In this document: in pieces, positions 21,323 to 33,278 of the stretch
Layout of the letters: the number at the start of each line of letters is the position of its first letter
Numbering within the stretch: the stretch's first letter is position 1
DNA from: Aegilops tauschii subsp. strangulata
Lineage: Eukaryota > Streptophyta > Magnoliopsida > Poales > Poaceae
Direction: 5' to 3'
Assembly (NCBI RefSeq): GCF_002575655.3
Contig: NC_053039.3
Location: forward strand, 240,414,622-240,478,621
DNA: 64,000 nucleotides
The notes under the pieces: model-generated
Seen by the model: only the letters and a program-made list of their open reading frames with translations
Database searches by the model: none
Told to the model about the DNA's origin: nothing
Translations under genes and position numbers: made by a program

Positions 21323-24104
21323 AAGCTTAATTCCCGCTTGTCCTCGAGTAGGTAAATGATAAAAATAGAATTTTTGATGTGGAATGCTACTTGGCATAAT
21401 TTCAATATAATTCTTCTTATTGTGGCATGAATGTTCAGATTTGATATGATTCAAGATAAAAATTTAATGTTGACATAAAAACAATAATACTTCAAGCATA
21501 CTAACTAAGCAATTATGGCTTATCAAAATAACATAGCCAAAGCAAGTTATCCCTACAAAATCATATAGTCTGGCAACGTCCATCTTCCCCACACGAAATA
21601 TTCATATCATGTACGACCCCGGTTTTGGCCAAGCAATTGGTTCATACTTTTAACGCGCTTCAGCCTTTCCAACTCTTACGCAATACATGAGCGCAAGCCA
21701 TGGATATAGCACTATGGTGGAAATAGGGTATAATGGTAGGGGTTATGTGGGAAGCCAAAAAGGGAGAAAGTCTCACATCAACAAGGCTAATCAATGGGCT
21801 ATGGAGATGCCCATCAATTGATGTTGCGAGGAATAGGGATTGCCATGCAACGGATGCACTAGAGCTATAAGTGTATGAAATCTCAAAAAGAAACTAAGTG
21901 GGTGTGAATCCAACTTGCTTGCTCACGAAGACCTCGGGCATTTGAGGAAGCCCATCATTGGAATATACAAGCCAAGTTATATAATGAAATTTCCCACTAG
22001 TATATGAAAGTGACAAAATGAGAGACTCTCTATTATGAAGATCACGGTGCTACTTTGAAGCACAAGTGTGGTAAAAGGATAGTAACATTGTCCCTTCTCT
22101 CTTTTTCTCTCATTTTTTTATTTGGGCCTCTTCTCTTTTTTTATGGCCTCTTTTTTTTAGTCCAGAGTCTCATCCCGACTTGTGGGGGAATCATAGTCTC
22201 CATCATCCTTTCCTCACTTGGGACAATGCTCTAATAATGATGATCATCACACTTTTATTTACTTACAACTCACGAATTACAACTCAATACTTAGAACAAA
22301 ATATGACTCTATATGAATGCCTCTGGCGGTGTACCGGGATATGCAATGAATCAAGAGCGACATGTATGAAAGAATTATGAATGGTGGCTTTGCCACAAAT
22401 ACAATGTCAACTACATGATCATGCAAAGCAATATGACAATAGTGGAGCGTGTCATGATGAATGAAACGGTGGAAAGTTGCATGGCAATATATCTCGGAAT
22501 GGCTATGGAAATGCCATGATAGGTAGGTATGGTGGCTGTTTTGGGGAAGATATAAGGAGGTTTATGTGTGATAGAGCATATCATATCACGGGGTTTGGAT
22601 GCACCGGCGAAGTTTGCACCAACTCTCAAGGTGAGAAAGGGCAATGCGCGGTACCGAAGAGGCTAGAAAATTGCGGAAAGGTAAGTGTGCGTATAATCCA
22701 TGGACTCACATTAGTCATAAAGAACTCATATACTTATTGCAAAAATTTATTAGCCCTCGAAGCAAAGTACTACTATGCATGCTCTTAGGGGAAGGGTTGG
22801 TAGGAGTTAACCATCGCGCGATCCGGACCGCCACACAAAGGAAGACAATCAACAAATACTTCATGCTCCGACTTCGTTGAATAAAGGTTCACCATACGTG
22901 GATGCTACGGGAATCACAAACTCCAACACATGTATTTTTCAATTCCACAATTACTCAACTAGCACAACTATGATATTACTACCTTTATATCTCAAAACAA
23001 TTACCAAGCATCAAATTTCTCATGATATTAATTAAAGCAAATTGCCATGATATTTTAAGACTCTCAAAATAATATAAGTGAAGCATGAGAGATCAATAGT
23101 TTCTATAAAACAAATCCACACCATGCTCTAAAAGATATAAGTGAAGTACTAGAGCAAAACTATATAGCTCAAAAAATAAAGTGAAGCACTTAGAGTATTT
23201 TAATAAATTCTGAATCAAGTGTGACTCTCTCAAAAGGTGTATACAGCAAGGATGATTGTGGTAAACTAAAAAGCAAAGACTCAAATAATACAAGACGCTC
23301 CAAGCAAAACACATATCATGTGGTGAATAAAAATATAGCTCCAAGAAAATTTACCAATGGAAGTAGACGAAAGAGGGGATGCCTTCCGGGGCATCCCCAA
23401 GCTTTGGCTTTTAGCTGTCCTTAGATTATCTTGGGGTTCCATGGGCATCCACAAGCTTAGGCTCTTGCCACTCCTTGTTCCATAATCCATCAAATCTTTC
23501 ACCCAAAACTTGAAAACTTCACAACACAAAACTTAGCAGAAAATCTCGTAAGCTCCGTTAGCGAAAGAAAACAAAAGACCACTTCAAGGTACTGTAATGA
23601 ACTCATTCTTTATTTATATTGGTGTTAAACCTACTGTATTCCAACTTCTCTATGGTTTATAAACTATTTTACTAGCCATAGATTCATCAAAATAAGCAAA
23701 CAACACACGAAAAACAGAATCTGTCAAAAACAGAACAGTCTGTAGTAATCTGTAACTAACGCAAACTTCTGGAACTCCAGAAATTCAGCCAAAATAGGAC
23801 GACCTAGAAAATTTCTTTATTGATCAGCATCAATTGGAATCAATATTTTATCACGTTCTGGTGATTTTTAACAATTATTTTTGTGAACAGAAAGTTTCTG
23901 GAATTTACAGCAAGATCAAATAACTATTGGTTAAACTTGGCACAAACACTAATTAAAACATAAAAAGACATCTAACCAGAGGCTAGATCAAAGATTTATT
24001 CCTAAACAGAAGCAAAAAGCAAAAAACTAAAAATAAAATTGGGTTGCCTCCCAACAAGCGCTATCGTTTAACGCCCCTAGCTAGGCATAAAACCAAGGAT
24101 AGAT
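21323..24104 (-). other. 3' UTR of the 19,474-32,034 element
   Basis: The polypurine-tract complement (ccccaagcttaattccc) lies at the left edge. The rest is AT-rich and non-coding, with the repeat words aagatataagtgaag (23,130-23,180) and the hairpin motif TTGGGTTGCCTCCCAA at 24,039-24,054, just after the protease stop. Short frames here are not convincing. Confidence 0.6.
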
Positions 24105-24509
24105 CTAGGTATTGCCATCTTTGGTAGGCAATCCATAAGTGGCTCTCATAATAGATTCATAAGGTAACTTTATTTTCTTTCTAGGGAAGTGTTCCATGCC
24201 TTTCTTTAATGGAAATTGGAATCTAATATTCCCTTCCTTCATATCAATAATTGCACCAATCGTTCTAAGGAAAGGTCTACCAAGAATAATAGGACATGAA
24301 GGATTGCAATCTATGTCAAGAACAATAAAGTCTACAGGCACATAGTTCCTATTTGCAACAATAAGAACATCATTAATTCTTCCCATAGGTTTCTTAATAG
24401 TGGAATCCGCAAGGTGCAAGTTTAAAGAGCAATCATCAAATTCACGGAAACCTAATAAATCACATAAAGTTTTTGGAATCGTGGAAACACTAGCACCCAA
24501 ATCACACAA
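24105..24509 (-). pseudogene. Retroviral-type aspartic protease (retrotransposon)
   Basis: The frame begins CDLGASVSTIPKTLCDLLGF. DLGAS corresponds to the D-T/S-G-A catalytic motif of retropepsins, and VLDIDCNPSCPIILGRPFLR is the second conserved part (ILGRPFL, the flap-side G-hydrophobic motif). It would process the Gag polyprotein. The end lies 50 bp from the conserved 3' UTR hairpin. The upstream frame (24,452-24,751) overlaps in another phase, so gag and protease are separated by frameshifts. Confidence 0.75.
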
Positions 24510-25274
24510 AGCATAGCATTCATGATCTTTAATTTTATTTTAATAGTTGGTTCCCACTCCTCATAAAGTTTTCTAGGGATAGAAACTTCCAACTCAAGTT
24601 TTTCTTCGTAAGATCGCATTAAAGCATCAACGATATGTTTGGTAAAGGCTTTATTTTGACTATAAGCATGAGGAGAATTTAGCACGGATTGCAGGAAGGA
24701 AATACAATATATCAAAGAGCAATTATCATAATTAAATTTATTGAAATCCAAAATAGTGGGTTCATTAATATCTAATGTTTTGATCTCTTCAATCCCACCT
24801 TTATCAATTTTAGCATCAAGATCTAAAACTCCGAATTTCTGGAACGCCTTCTAGGTAAAGGTGGATCATATTCAGTCCCATCATTATCAAGATTCATATT
24901 GAAAAACAAAGATTTAATAGGGGACACATCAATAACTTTTAGATCTTCATCTTTATTTTCATAGAAATTAGAAGAACATGCTTTCACAAAGCAATCTTTC
25001 TTAGCACACATCCTAGCGGTTCTTTCTTTGCACTCATCAATGGAAATTCTCATGGCCTTGAGAGACTCATTGATATCATGCTTAGGTGGAATAGATCTAA
25101 GTTTCAAAGAATCAACATCAAGAGAAATTCTATCAACGTTCCTAGCCAATTCATCAACTTTAAGCAATTTTTCTTCAAGCAAAGCATTGAAATTCTTTTG
25201 CGAATTCATAAATTCCTTAACACTAGTATCAAATTCAGAAGGCATCTTATTAAAATTTCCATAAGAATTGTTGT
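24452..25274 (-). pseudogene. Gag C-terminal/linker region, broken
   Basis: Minus-strand frames at 25,274-24,823 (…YGNFNKMPSEFDTSVKEFMN… to a Lys/Asp-rich part) and 24,751-24,452 (HAYSQNKAFTKHIVDALMRS) align with the same region of the element at 44,811-50,284. The coding sequence is split from its 5' part by the insertion at 25,280-29,259 and contains frame breaks near 24,820 and 24,500. Confidence 0.6.
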
Positions 25275-25552
25275 AGGAATGTAACACCCACGATGCGGCT
25301 ATATCTCCCACGTGTCGAGGCACGACTTAGAGGCATAACCGCATTGTGGTTTTGTCGCAAGAAGGGTCATCTTCACACAATCCCATGTAATGAACCATAA
25401 TGGGATAAAGAGTTGGCTTACAATCGCCACTTCACACAATACAAAAATGAAATCATACAACATTCAAGATACACACATAGGTCCGACTACGGAACCAAAA
25501 TAAAAGAAGACAACCCAACTGCTAGATCCCCGATCGTCCCAACTGGGCTCCA

Positions 25553-25650
25553 CTACTGATCAACATGATAAGAAACAACACAACGAATAAGATCTTCATC
25601 GAGCTCCCACTTGAGCTCGGTTGCGTCACCTACACTGGCATCGTCGGCAC
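25553..25650 (-). CDS. Candidate terminal exon, matched to 16,849-16,946
   Basis: After an acceptor GTTGCAG the exon reads ADDASVGDATELKWELDEDL and continues to ...SYHVDQ and a TAG stop. Its length (98 bp), phase, stop position and the words ADDAS, LKWE and DE are shared with the other solo-LTR-like element, although many bases differ. An upstream exon ending GGATCTCAG before GCAAGATGACC near 26,900 would be the counterpart of exon A. Confidence 0.4.
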
Positions 25651-27724
25651 CTGCAACTGTTTTGGAAGTATCTGTGAGTCACGAGGACTCAGCAATCTCA
25701 CACCCGCGAGAACAAGACTATTTAAGCTCATAGGAAGCAAAAGGGGTGGTGAGGTGGAGCTGCAGCAAGCACTAGCATATATCGTGGCTAACATACGCAA
25801 AGGAGAGCGAGAAGAGAAGCAACGGAACGATCGTGAACTAGCAATGATCAAGAAGTGATCCTGAACTCCTACTTACGTCAAACAAAACCCCAAAACCGTG
25901 TTCACTTCCCGGACTCCGCCGAGAAGAGACCATCACGGCTACACACGCGGTTGATGTATTTTAATTAAGTCAAGTGTCGAGTTCTCTACAACCGGACGTT
26001 AACAAATTCCCATCTGCCACATAACCGCGGGGACGGCTTCCGAAAGATAATACCCTGCAGGGGTGTCCCAACTTAGCCCATTATAAGCTCTCACGGTCAA
26101 CGAAGGGTATTCCTTCTCCGAGGAAGACCCGATCAGTCTCGGAATCCCGGTTACAAGACATTTCAACAATGGTAAAACAAGACCAGCAAAGCCGCCCGAT
26201 GTGCCGACAAATCCCGATAGGAGCTGCACATATCTCGTTCTCAGGGCAACACCGGATGAGACATCCTACGAGTAAAACCAGACCTTGAGTTTCCACGAGG
26301 GGGCCCCGCAGTCTACTTAGTTCGGACCAACACTCGAAGGAGCACTGGCCCGTGGGGGGGTTAAAATAAGATGACCCTTGAGTCTGCAGAACCCAAGGGA
26401 AAGGGGATAGGTGGTAGCAAATGGTAAAACCAAGGTTGGGCCTTGCTGGAGGAGTTTTATTCAAAGCGAACTGTCAAGGGGGTCCCATAAATCACCCAAC
26501 CGCGTAAGGAACGTAAAATCAAGGAACATAACACCGGTATGACGGAAACTAGGGCGGCAAGAGTGGAACAAAACACCAAGCATAAGGCCGAGCCTTCCAC
26601 TCTTTACCAAGTATATAGATGCATTAATTAAATAAGAGATATTGTGATATCCCAACATAAACATAATCCAACATGGAGCAATCTTCATCTTCACCTGCAA
26701 CTAGCAACGCTATAAGAGGGGCTGAGCAAAAGCGGTAACATAGCCAAACAACGGTTTGCTAGGAAGGGTGACAAAGGTTAGAGGTTCATGGTAATATGGG
26801 AGGCATGAAATAGCAAGTGGTAGGTAGCGTTGCGTAGCAATAGAGCGAACAACTAGCAAGCAAAGATAGAAGTGATTTCGAGGGTATGGTCATCTTGCCT
26901 GAGATCCCGCAAGGAAGAAGAACGAGTCCATGAAGAAGACAAACGGATGTAGTCGAACAAATCCTCACAACTCCGGAACGAAACCGAAGCTAACGGGAGA
27001 AGCAAACCGGAAAGAAACAAACAACATAGTAAACAACCACCACATACACATGGCATGATGCACAAACAAGTATGATGCATGTCCGGTTTAAATATGCATG
27101 GCATGGCAAAGTGCAACAAACAATACTACAAGTTAAGTGGAGCTCAATATGCAACGAGTTGCATAATGAAGAAACACCACATGACTCATTTAGTTCTCTC
27201 TCGGTTATGTACCCAACAATATTAGATGTTATTAAACATGGCAAGGGGTGAAGCATATGAAAACTACCTATCTAGGCAAGTTTACAAGAGGCCGAAAATA
27301 ACAAACAACAATTCTGGAAAATCCTCATATGCAAAAGCAATTTAAATGCAAACAAAATTTTAAACATTTTAAATGTTGTTATCATGATGCGAATGACATA
27401 TGCAAGTTATATGCAATTTTATGAAAATGTTGACATGAAGATGATTAGGAGCATTTGGTCACCATGGCAGAAAGAATTGGGTGCCACGGCGATGAAAACG
27501 GAAACGATGCCATGGCAACGTCCCGGTTCCGATAACTCGTTGAGCGACCGGTGCAAACGAAGATGTGGATGTGCGGAACATGCAAAAGATGGTGGGGTGA
27601 TCCCGGATACCGGGTGTCCCACATGTCGGTGCAAAGACAATTCGGACACGGTTCGAACATGAGCATCTCATACAACATGCATTCGTTCACGGGCGTCGTC
27701 TTGGCGTTATACCTTTGAAGCATG

Positions 27725-27960
27725 CATTTTGGAAGCGGTTCGAGTTTGAAGCGGCGTAGTGGAAGAAGACGTTCTTGAAACGGTCGTAGTGGAAGTAGTG
27801 GTACACGGCGACGGTAGTGGAAGTAGTGGTACATGTCTCGAAGAGGGACTTGACGCATCCGATGTCTCCGGGGTCGAGGGTAGTGGTACACGGTCGTCGT
27901 GGTACTTGGCGAGTCCGCGTAGTCGTAGACGTTCCAAGGTACTTGACGCATCAGCAGGTG
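27725..27960. repeat. Short tandem repeats in the second solo-LTR-like element
   Basis: Words such as GGAAGTAGTGGTACACGGCG and ACTTGACGCATC recur every 40-60 bp (gtagtggaagtagtggtac at about 27,786 and 27,813; cgtagtcgtagacgttcc and gtgtagtcgtacatgttc later). Frames on both strands here reflect the repeat. Confidence 0.5.
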
Positions 27961-28820
27961 TAGTCGTACATGTTCGGAGCGGAACTTGGCGTATCCATGT
28001 ACTTGCAGTCTCGGTCTTCACGGAGAAGCAACAGAACGACGACGGTCAAGTGCAGTGAGGCCCTGGGTCTATCGAGGCTTGGGATGAGCCAAACGAAGCA
28101 GCACAACGTCTGGGTCTTGGCGGTCAACAAAGAGGCAGGCGGCGAAGCAGCAGCACATGCGGGCACTGAACAGCCACGATGGACGCCATGACCGTGAGGA
28201 GGGGTTCTCACACGAGACCAGCAGCGGGCACGCGTGCGCAGGAAGGCGGCGAGGTCGCTGGAAGATGGCAATGCGACGGCCGGACGGCTTGTGGGCGGGG
28301 ATGACTGCTTCGGCGGAGGCGCGGGAGGCCGGGCGCCATGGAGGGAGGAAGCAGGGAACTCGGGCGTGAGCTCCTCTACTTGCGCGGTTGCAGCAAGCCG
28401 CGAGGAGGCTCGGGCGCAACGACGCAGGGCAGCGGCCTGCTGGCTTGAGTGGCATGCGGCCATGGCAAGGAGGCGGGGAAGAAGGCCAGGGCGCAGTGCG
28501 GTTGGCCTGCTGGGCAGCGGAGGTCGCGGGCTTGCGGGAGCTCGAGGAGCTCCTCTCCTCGGGCGCTCGGGCAACAGGGATTTTGGCGAGGAGGCGCGGT
28601 CGCGGCCTGGTGCTGCAGAGGGAGGCGCGCGGGAGGCTGAGAGGGGGTCGGGCGCGAGGTAGTGGTGCTGTGGGATCGAGAGGGAGAGAGTGAGATGGGG
28701 ATCGGGACAAACGAGGGAGATGGCGGCGCTGGAGGAAGGGATCAAGGGAAAGAGAGGGGGTCGATCGGCCTAGGGTTAAGAAGCTGGTGAGGGCGGCTGG
28801 GCCTTGGGCCAAATTGGGCT
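27961..28820 (-). other. GC-rich 5' part of the second solo-LTR-like element
   Basis: Read on the minus strand this resembles a transcribed, proline/arginine/serine-rich first exon. Long open frames occur in several phases on both strands (for example 28,745-27,951 and 28,812-28,069), which is expected at this base composition. No domain is seen and no single frame is preferred. Confidence 0.3.
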
Positions 28821-29264
28821 GGTTGCTGGGCTCCCTCTCTCCTTACTTCTCTTCTCTTACAGAGAAAAAAAAGGAAGGAGAAAAAGAGAGAAGAGCAAAG
28901 GTTAGGAAAAGAATTGCTCATAGGGTTTGGAGAAGGTTGGAAAGGAAATTATGAAAGGCATATAATTTCAACTGCAAGTGTGTTTGAGGGTGGTTCCAAA
29001 CTAATGGAATATTTCAATATAGCTCCCTAAAATATCGAGAGGATATGTTATAAAGAGAAATCAACATGTGAATTCCCTCGATTTAAATGGACCGAAGATC
29101 CATGCAATTTATTTCGGTGAGTTTTTTAAAAAAAAGGGGTTGCATGATGACATGATGCAATGCAAATGATGCAATGATGAATGCAACAAGCAAAACAAAC
29201 ACACGGCGAAACTCGGAAAAGCTGGAAGTCTTCTGGAGCGTCGGTCTCGGGGCGTTACAAGGAA

Positions 29265-30168
29265 TTACCATAATTATTAGAGGAATTAGTAGGATAAGGC
29301 CTAGGATTAAAGTTTCCTCTATACGTGTTGTTACCAAAATTATTCCTACCAACAAAATTTACATCCATAGATTCATTATTATCCTCAATCAAAGTAGACA
29401 AAGGCATATCATTAGGATCAGAAGAAACACTTTTATTAGCAAATAATTTCATAAGTTCATCCATCTTTCCACTCAAAACATTAATTTCTTCTATGGCATG
29501 CACATTTTATTAGTAGATCTTTCAGTGTGCCATTGAGAATAATTAACCATAATATTATCTAGGAGTTTAGTAGCTTCTCCTAAAGTGATTTCCATAAAAG
29601 TGCCTCCCGCGGCCGAATCTAAAAGATTTCTAGAAGCAAAATTCAACCTGGCATGAAAATTTTGTATGATCATCCATAAATTCAAACCATGTGTAGGACA
29701 ATTGCATATCATTAATTTCATCCTCTCCCAAGCTTGTGCAACATGTTCATGATCAAGTTGCTTAAAATTCATAATATCATTTCTAAGAGAGATGATCTTA
29801 GCGGGAGGAAAATACTTAGAGATAAAAGCATCTTTGCACTTATTCCAAGAATCAATACTATTTTTAGGCAAAGATGAAAACCAAGCTTTAGCACGATCTC
29901 TAAGCGAAAGAGGAAATAGCTTCAATTTAACAATATCATTATCCACATCTTTCTTCTTTTGCATATCACACAAATCAACGAAGCTATTTAGATGGGTAGC
30001 GGCATCTTCACTAGGAAGGCCGGCGAAATGATCTTTCATTACAAGATTCAACAAAGCAGTGTTGATTTCACAAGATTCAGTATCGGTAAGAGGAGCAATC
30101 GGAGTGCTAAGGAAATCATTGTTGTTGGTATTGGTGAAGTCACACAATTTAGTATTATCTTGAGCCAT
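29265..30168 (-). pseudogene. Gag (Retrotrans_gag type), 5' part
   Basis: An ATG at 30,168 opens MAQDNTKLCDFTNTNNNDFL. The core LKLFPLSLRDRAKAWFSSLP and AQAWERMKLMICNCPTHGL is the conserved gag helix region of Athila/Tat-type retrotransposons. This frame stops at 29,491. The reading continues in another phase (29,503 to 29,265: VNFVGRNNFGNNTYRGNFNP…), so at least one frameshift is present before the solo-LTR insertion at 29,259. Gag would form the cytoplasmic particle. Confidence 0.8.
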
Positions 30169-30358
30169 CGTGACAAGCAAGCAATCCAACACACGAGCAA
30201 ACAAAAAACAAGCGAACAAAAGGCGAATGAAAAAGAGAGGGCGAATAAAACGGCAAGGGTGAAGTGGGGGAGAGGAAAACGAGAGGCAAATGGCAAATAA
30301 TGTAATGCGGGAGATAAGGGTTTGTGATGGGTACTTGGTATGTTGACTTTTGCGTAGA

Positions 30359-30441
30359 CTCCCCGGCAACGGCGCCAGAAATGGCTCGTTGTCGGGAGTC
30401 CAAATCTTGACTTTGTGAAAGCCTCCCCGGCAACGGCGCCA
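30359..30441 (-). other. Duplicated primer-binding site
   Basis: The complement of the tRNA-Asp primer site, CCCCGGCAACGGCGCCA, occurs twice: at 30,424-30,441, 11 bp from the LTR as expected, and again at about 30,359-30,377. The unit GGCGCCAGAAAT is repeated with it. Only the LTR-proximal copy is in the usual place. Confidence 0.75.
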
Positions 30442-30452
30442 GAAATCCTTCT

Positions 30453-32034
30453 TGCTACCTCTTGAGCACTGTGTTGGTTTTCCCTTGAAGAGGAAAGGGT
30501 GATGCAGCAAAGTAGCGTAAGTATTTCCCTCAGTTTTTGAGAACCAAGGTATCAATCTAGTAGGAGGCCACGCATGAGTCCCTCGCACCTACACAAACAA
30601 ATAAATCCTCGCAACCAACGCGATAAGGGGTTGTCAATCCCTACACGCTCACTTACGAGAGTGAGATCTGATAGATATGATAGGATAATATTGTTGGTAT
30701 TTTTATGATAAAGATGCAAAGTAAAATAAAAGGAAAATAAAAGGCAATGGAAATAGCTTGTTGACGGGAGATTAATATGATGGAAAATAGACCTGGGGCC
30801 ATAGGTTTCACTAGTGGCTTCTCTCAAGAGCATAGGTATTTACGGTGGGTGAACAAATTACTGTTGAGCAATTGACAGAATTGAGCATAGTTATGAGAAT
30901 ATCTAGGTATGATCATGTCTATAGGCATCACGTCCGAGACAAGTAGACCGACTTTTGCTTGCATCTACTACTATTACTCCACACATCGACTGCTATCCAG
31001 CATGCATCTAGAGTATTAAGTTCATAAGAACAGAGTAACGCTTTAAGCAACATGACATGATGTAGAGGGATGAACTCATGCAATATGATATAAACCCCAT
31101 CTTGTTATCCTCGATGGCAACAATACAATACGTGCCTTGCTGCCCCTACTGTCACTGGGAAAGGACACCGCAAGATTGAACCCAAAGCTAAGCACTTCTC
31201 CCATTGCAAGAAAGATCAATCTAGTAGGCCAAACCAAACTGATAATTCGAAGAGACTTGCAAAGATAACCAATCATACATAAAAGAATTCAGAAGATTCA
31301 AATATTGTTCATAGATAAACTTGATCATAAACCCACAATTCATCGGTCTCAACAAACACACCGCAAAACAAGATTACATCGAATAGATCTCCACGAGAGA
31401 GGGGGAGAACATTGTATTGAGATCCAAAAAGAGAGAAGAAGCCATCTAGCTAATAACTATGGACCCGAAGGTCTGAAGTAAACTACTCACACATCATCGG
31501 AGAGGCTATGGTGTTGATGTAGAAGCCCTCCGTGATCGATGCCCCCTCCAGCGGAGCTCTGGAACAGGCCCCGAGATGGGATCTCACTGGTACAGAAGGT
31601 TGCGGCGGTGGAATTAGGTTTTTTGGCTCCGTATCTGGTAGTTTGGGGGTACGTAGGTATATATAGGAGGAAGGAGTACGTCGGTGGAGCAACAGGGGGC
31701 CCACGAGGGTGGAGGGCGCGCCAGGGGGGTAGGCGCGCGCACATACCTCGTGGCCTCCTGGTTGATGTATTGATGTAGGGTCCAAGTCCTCTAGATCACG
31801 TTCATTCCGAAAATTACGTTCCCGAAGGTTTCATTCCGTTTGGACTCCATTTGATATTCTTTTTCTGCGAAACACTGAAATAGGCAAAAAACAACAATTC
31901 TGGGCTGGGCCTCCGGTTAATAGGTTATTCTCAAAAATAATATAGAAGTGTATAATAAAGCCCAATATTGTCCAAAACAGAATATAATATAGCACGGAAC
32001 AATCAAAAATTATAGATACGTTGGAGACGTATCA
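30453..32034 (-). repeat. 5' LTR of the 19,474-32,034 element
   Basis: It begins TGCTACCTCTTGAGC and ends GGAGACGTATCA (1,582 bp on the + strand), followed by the target duplicate CTATT. It carries the terminal palindrome GATACGTTGGAGACGTATC at 32,015-32,033. Confidence 0.9.
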
Positions 32035-32879
32035 CTATTCCAAAACTACAACGCGCGCAAAAACTCCCACCTCCTGTGAAATCCCGACACGCAAAATGCC
32101 CGTGATACGCCTGAAACGAAAGAACCGCCTCAAATCGGTGGGGGTACTTTCATAACTTACCCCACATTTCGGATAAGCGCGTCCCTAAGCCATGGTTCCC
32201 CACTCCCATCCCATCCGCCCACCCATTCGTACACCGAGGCCGGGAAAACCCGCGAAGCCCCACAGCCTCCTCCGTGCGCCACCCAGCCGGAGCCTCTTCC
32301 CCGACGACGTCGTCCACAGCAACACCTCGACGTCCCTCATCCACCATACCGGATGAGGATCCGTCGTTGATCTAGTCGTCCCGCTGGTTCAGCCACCCCG
32401 TCCTCCACCTCCAAGGAGCTGCCCCACCGTTCCCCTCATCTTTCGCGCCACCTCCATTCCCACACTGCCGTCTTCACCTGCACCACCGGAAGAGCATCAT
32501 CATCACCGTTTCCTCGGATGAAGCTACGGCCTAATCGGCGCCACCAAAGAGGTTGTACACTAATCGCCGCATTTTCTTCTTGATTCGATCTCACGGTGCT
32601 GGCAGAGCTCGGTCTTGAGCCGACACGGCGCGGCTCAATCCACGGCGGCGTCGCTGGCCACTTCCTCCACGGCGTCGCTCCCTCGGCAGCGATGTCCACA
32701 TCAGAAGGAGCTGCTACTGCTTTAGCTCTCGCTCGCGCTGCTGCTCTGCTCTTGCTCTCGGTCCCCTGCCTGGTCTGCTCTTGCTCTTCCTCTTGCTTGC
32801 GATGCTGCTCCGATTTAGCTACACTTCAGTCGACTAAATCGAATTTTGGGTCAGTCAATTTTCAGGGGGTGGGGGGGCT

Positions 32880-33175
32880 CGCCGGAGTTAAGGAAGAACT
32901 AGCCGCAACGGGGAGGGGGCTCGCCGGAGAGGTACCCCACTATCTATCTTAGGGTTCAGGGTGGGGCGGTGGTCGCCGGCGGTGGTGGGGCGGTGGCGTG
33001 GGGATCGCTGGAGAAAAAGCTCGACACGGTGGGGGGGGCCTAGAGGATGGCCGGGGCGGCGGCGGACCGGCGGTGGGGAGTGTTTCGGGGCGGGCGGGGC
33101 GGCGCACCGCCGGCCGCGGGCGGCGGGGGGCGGCTGTTTGGCCGGTGGTGGCTGGCGGCTCAGGGGGGTGGAGGT
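32880..33175 (+). other. G-rich intronic stretch
   Basis: Runs such as gggggtgggggggctcg and ggtggtggggcggtggcgtgggg make this strongly G-rich on the + strand, so it could form G-quadruplexes. It lies between the first and second exon modules of the cargo gene. Frames on both strands are compositional. Confidence 0.45.
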
Positions 33176-33278
33176 TGAATATGAACTGCAGGCCCTTGAT
33201 TTCGTATCCAGCGGCTGCAAAATCGACTGAACAGAGATGAAAAAGTCAGTCGACTGACGTGTAGCCTCACCTCTAGTG

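Larger units (their letters stand above)
25280..29259 (-). mobile_element. Second solo-LTR-like element of 4.0 kb, minus strand
   Basis: On the + strand it starts TGTAACACCCACGATGCGGC and ends TCGGGGCGTTACA, with AGGAA at 25,275-25,279 and 29,260-29,264. It is inserted in the gag of the surrounding retrotransposon, whose reading resumes across it (NSSNNYGN to YGNFNK). On the minus strand it has a GC-rich 5' part, a T-rich middle and the same 3' end wording as 13,084-17,229, including CCCACGTGTCGAGGCACGAC. The GC-rich parts of the two copies are not alignable by eye, while the 3' thirds are. Confidence 0.78.
19474..32034 (-). mobile_element. Non-autonomous gag-protease Gypsy retrotransposon (Sabrina/WHAM-like), minus strand
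   Basis: LTRs lie at 19,474-21,054 and 30,453-32,034. The target duplication CTATT is present at 19,469-19,473 and 32,035-32,039. From the 5' side (right) there is a tRNA-Asp primer site, a gag frame, a broken gag 3' part, an aspartic protease, a long 3' UTR and a polypurine tract near 21,323-21,335. There is no reverse transcriptase, RNase H or integrase, so it would need proteins in trans. It is interrupted by the element at 25,280-29,259. By eye the LTRs differ at about 55-60 of 1,580 positions, so the insertion is not recent. The family name is a guess from memory of wheat repeats. Confidence 0.85.

Noticed and set aside
25565..25858. 97-residue plus-strand frame in the second solo-LTR-like element
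   Set aside because: It runs antisense to the 98-bp exon and its intron, and the composition matches the complement of the other strand's coding sequence.
28157..28693. Plus-strand Arg/Gly-rich frames in the second solo-LTR-like element
   Set aside because: Antisense to the expected transcription direction and compositional.
30424..30441. A tRNA-Asp gene
   Set aside because: Only the last 17-18 bases of tRNA-Asp are matched, beside an LTR. It is a primer-binding site.
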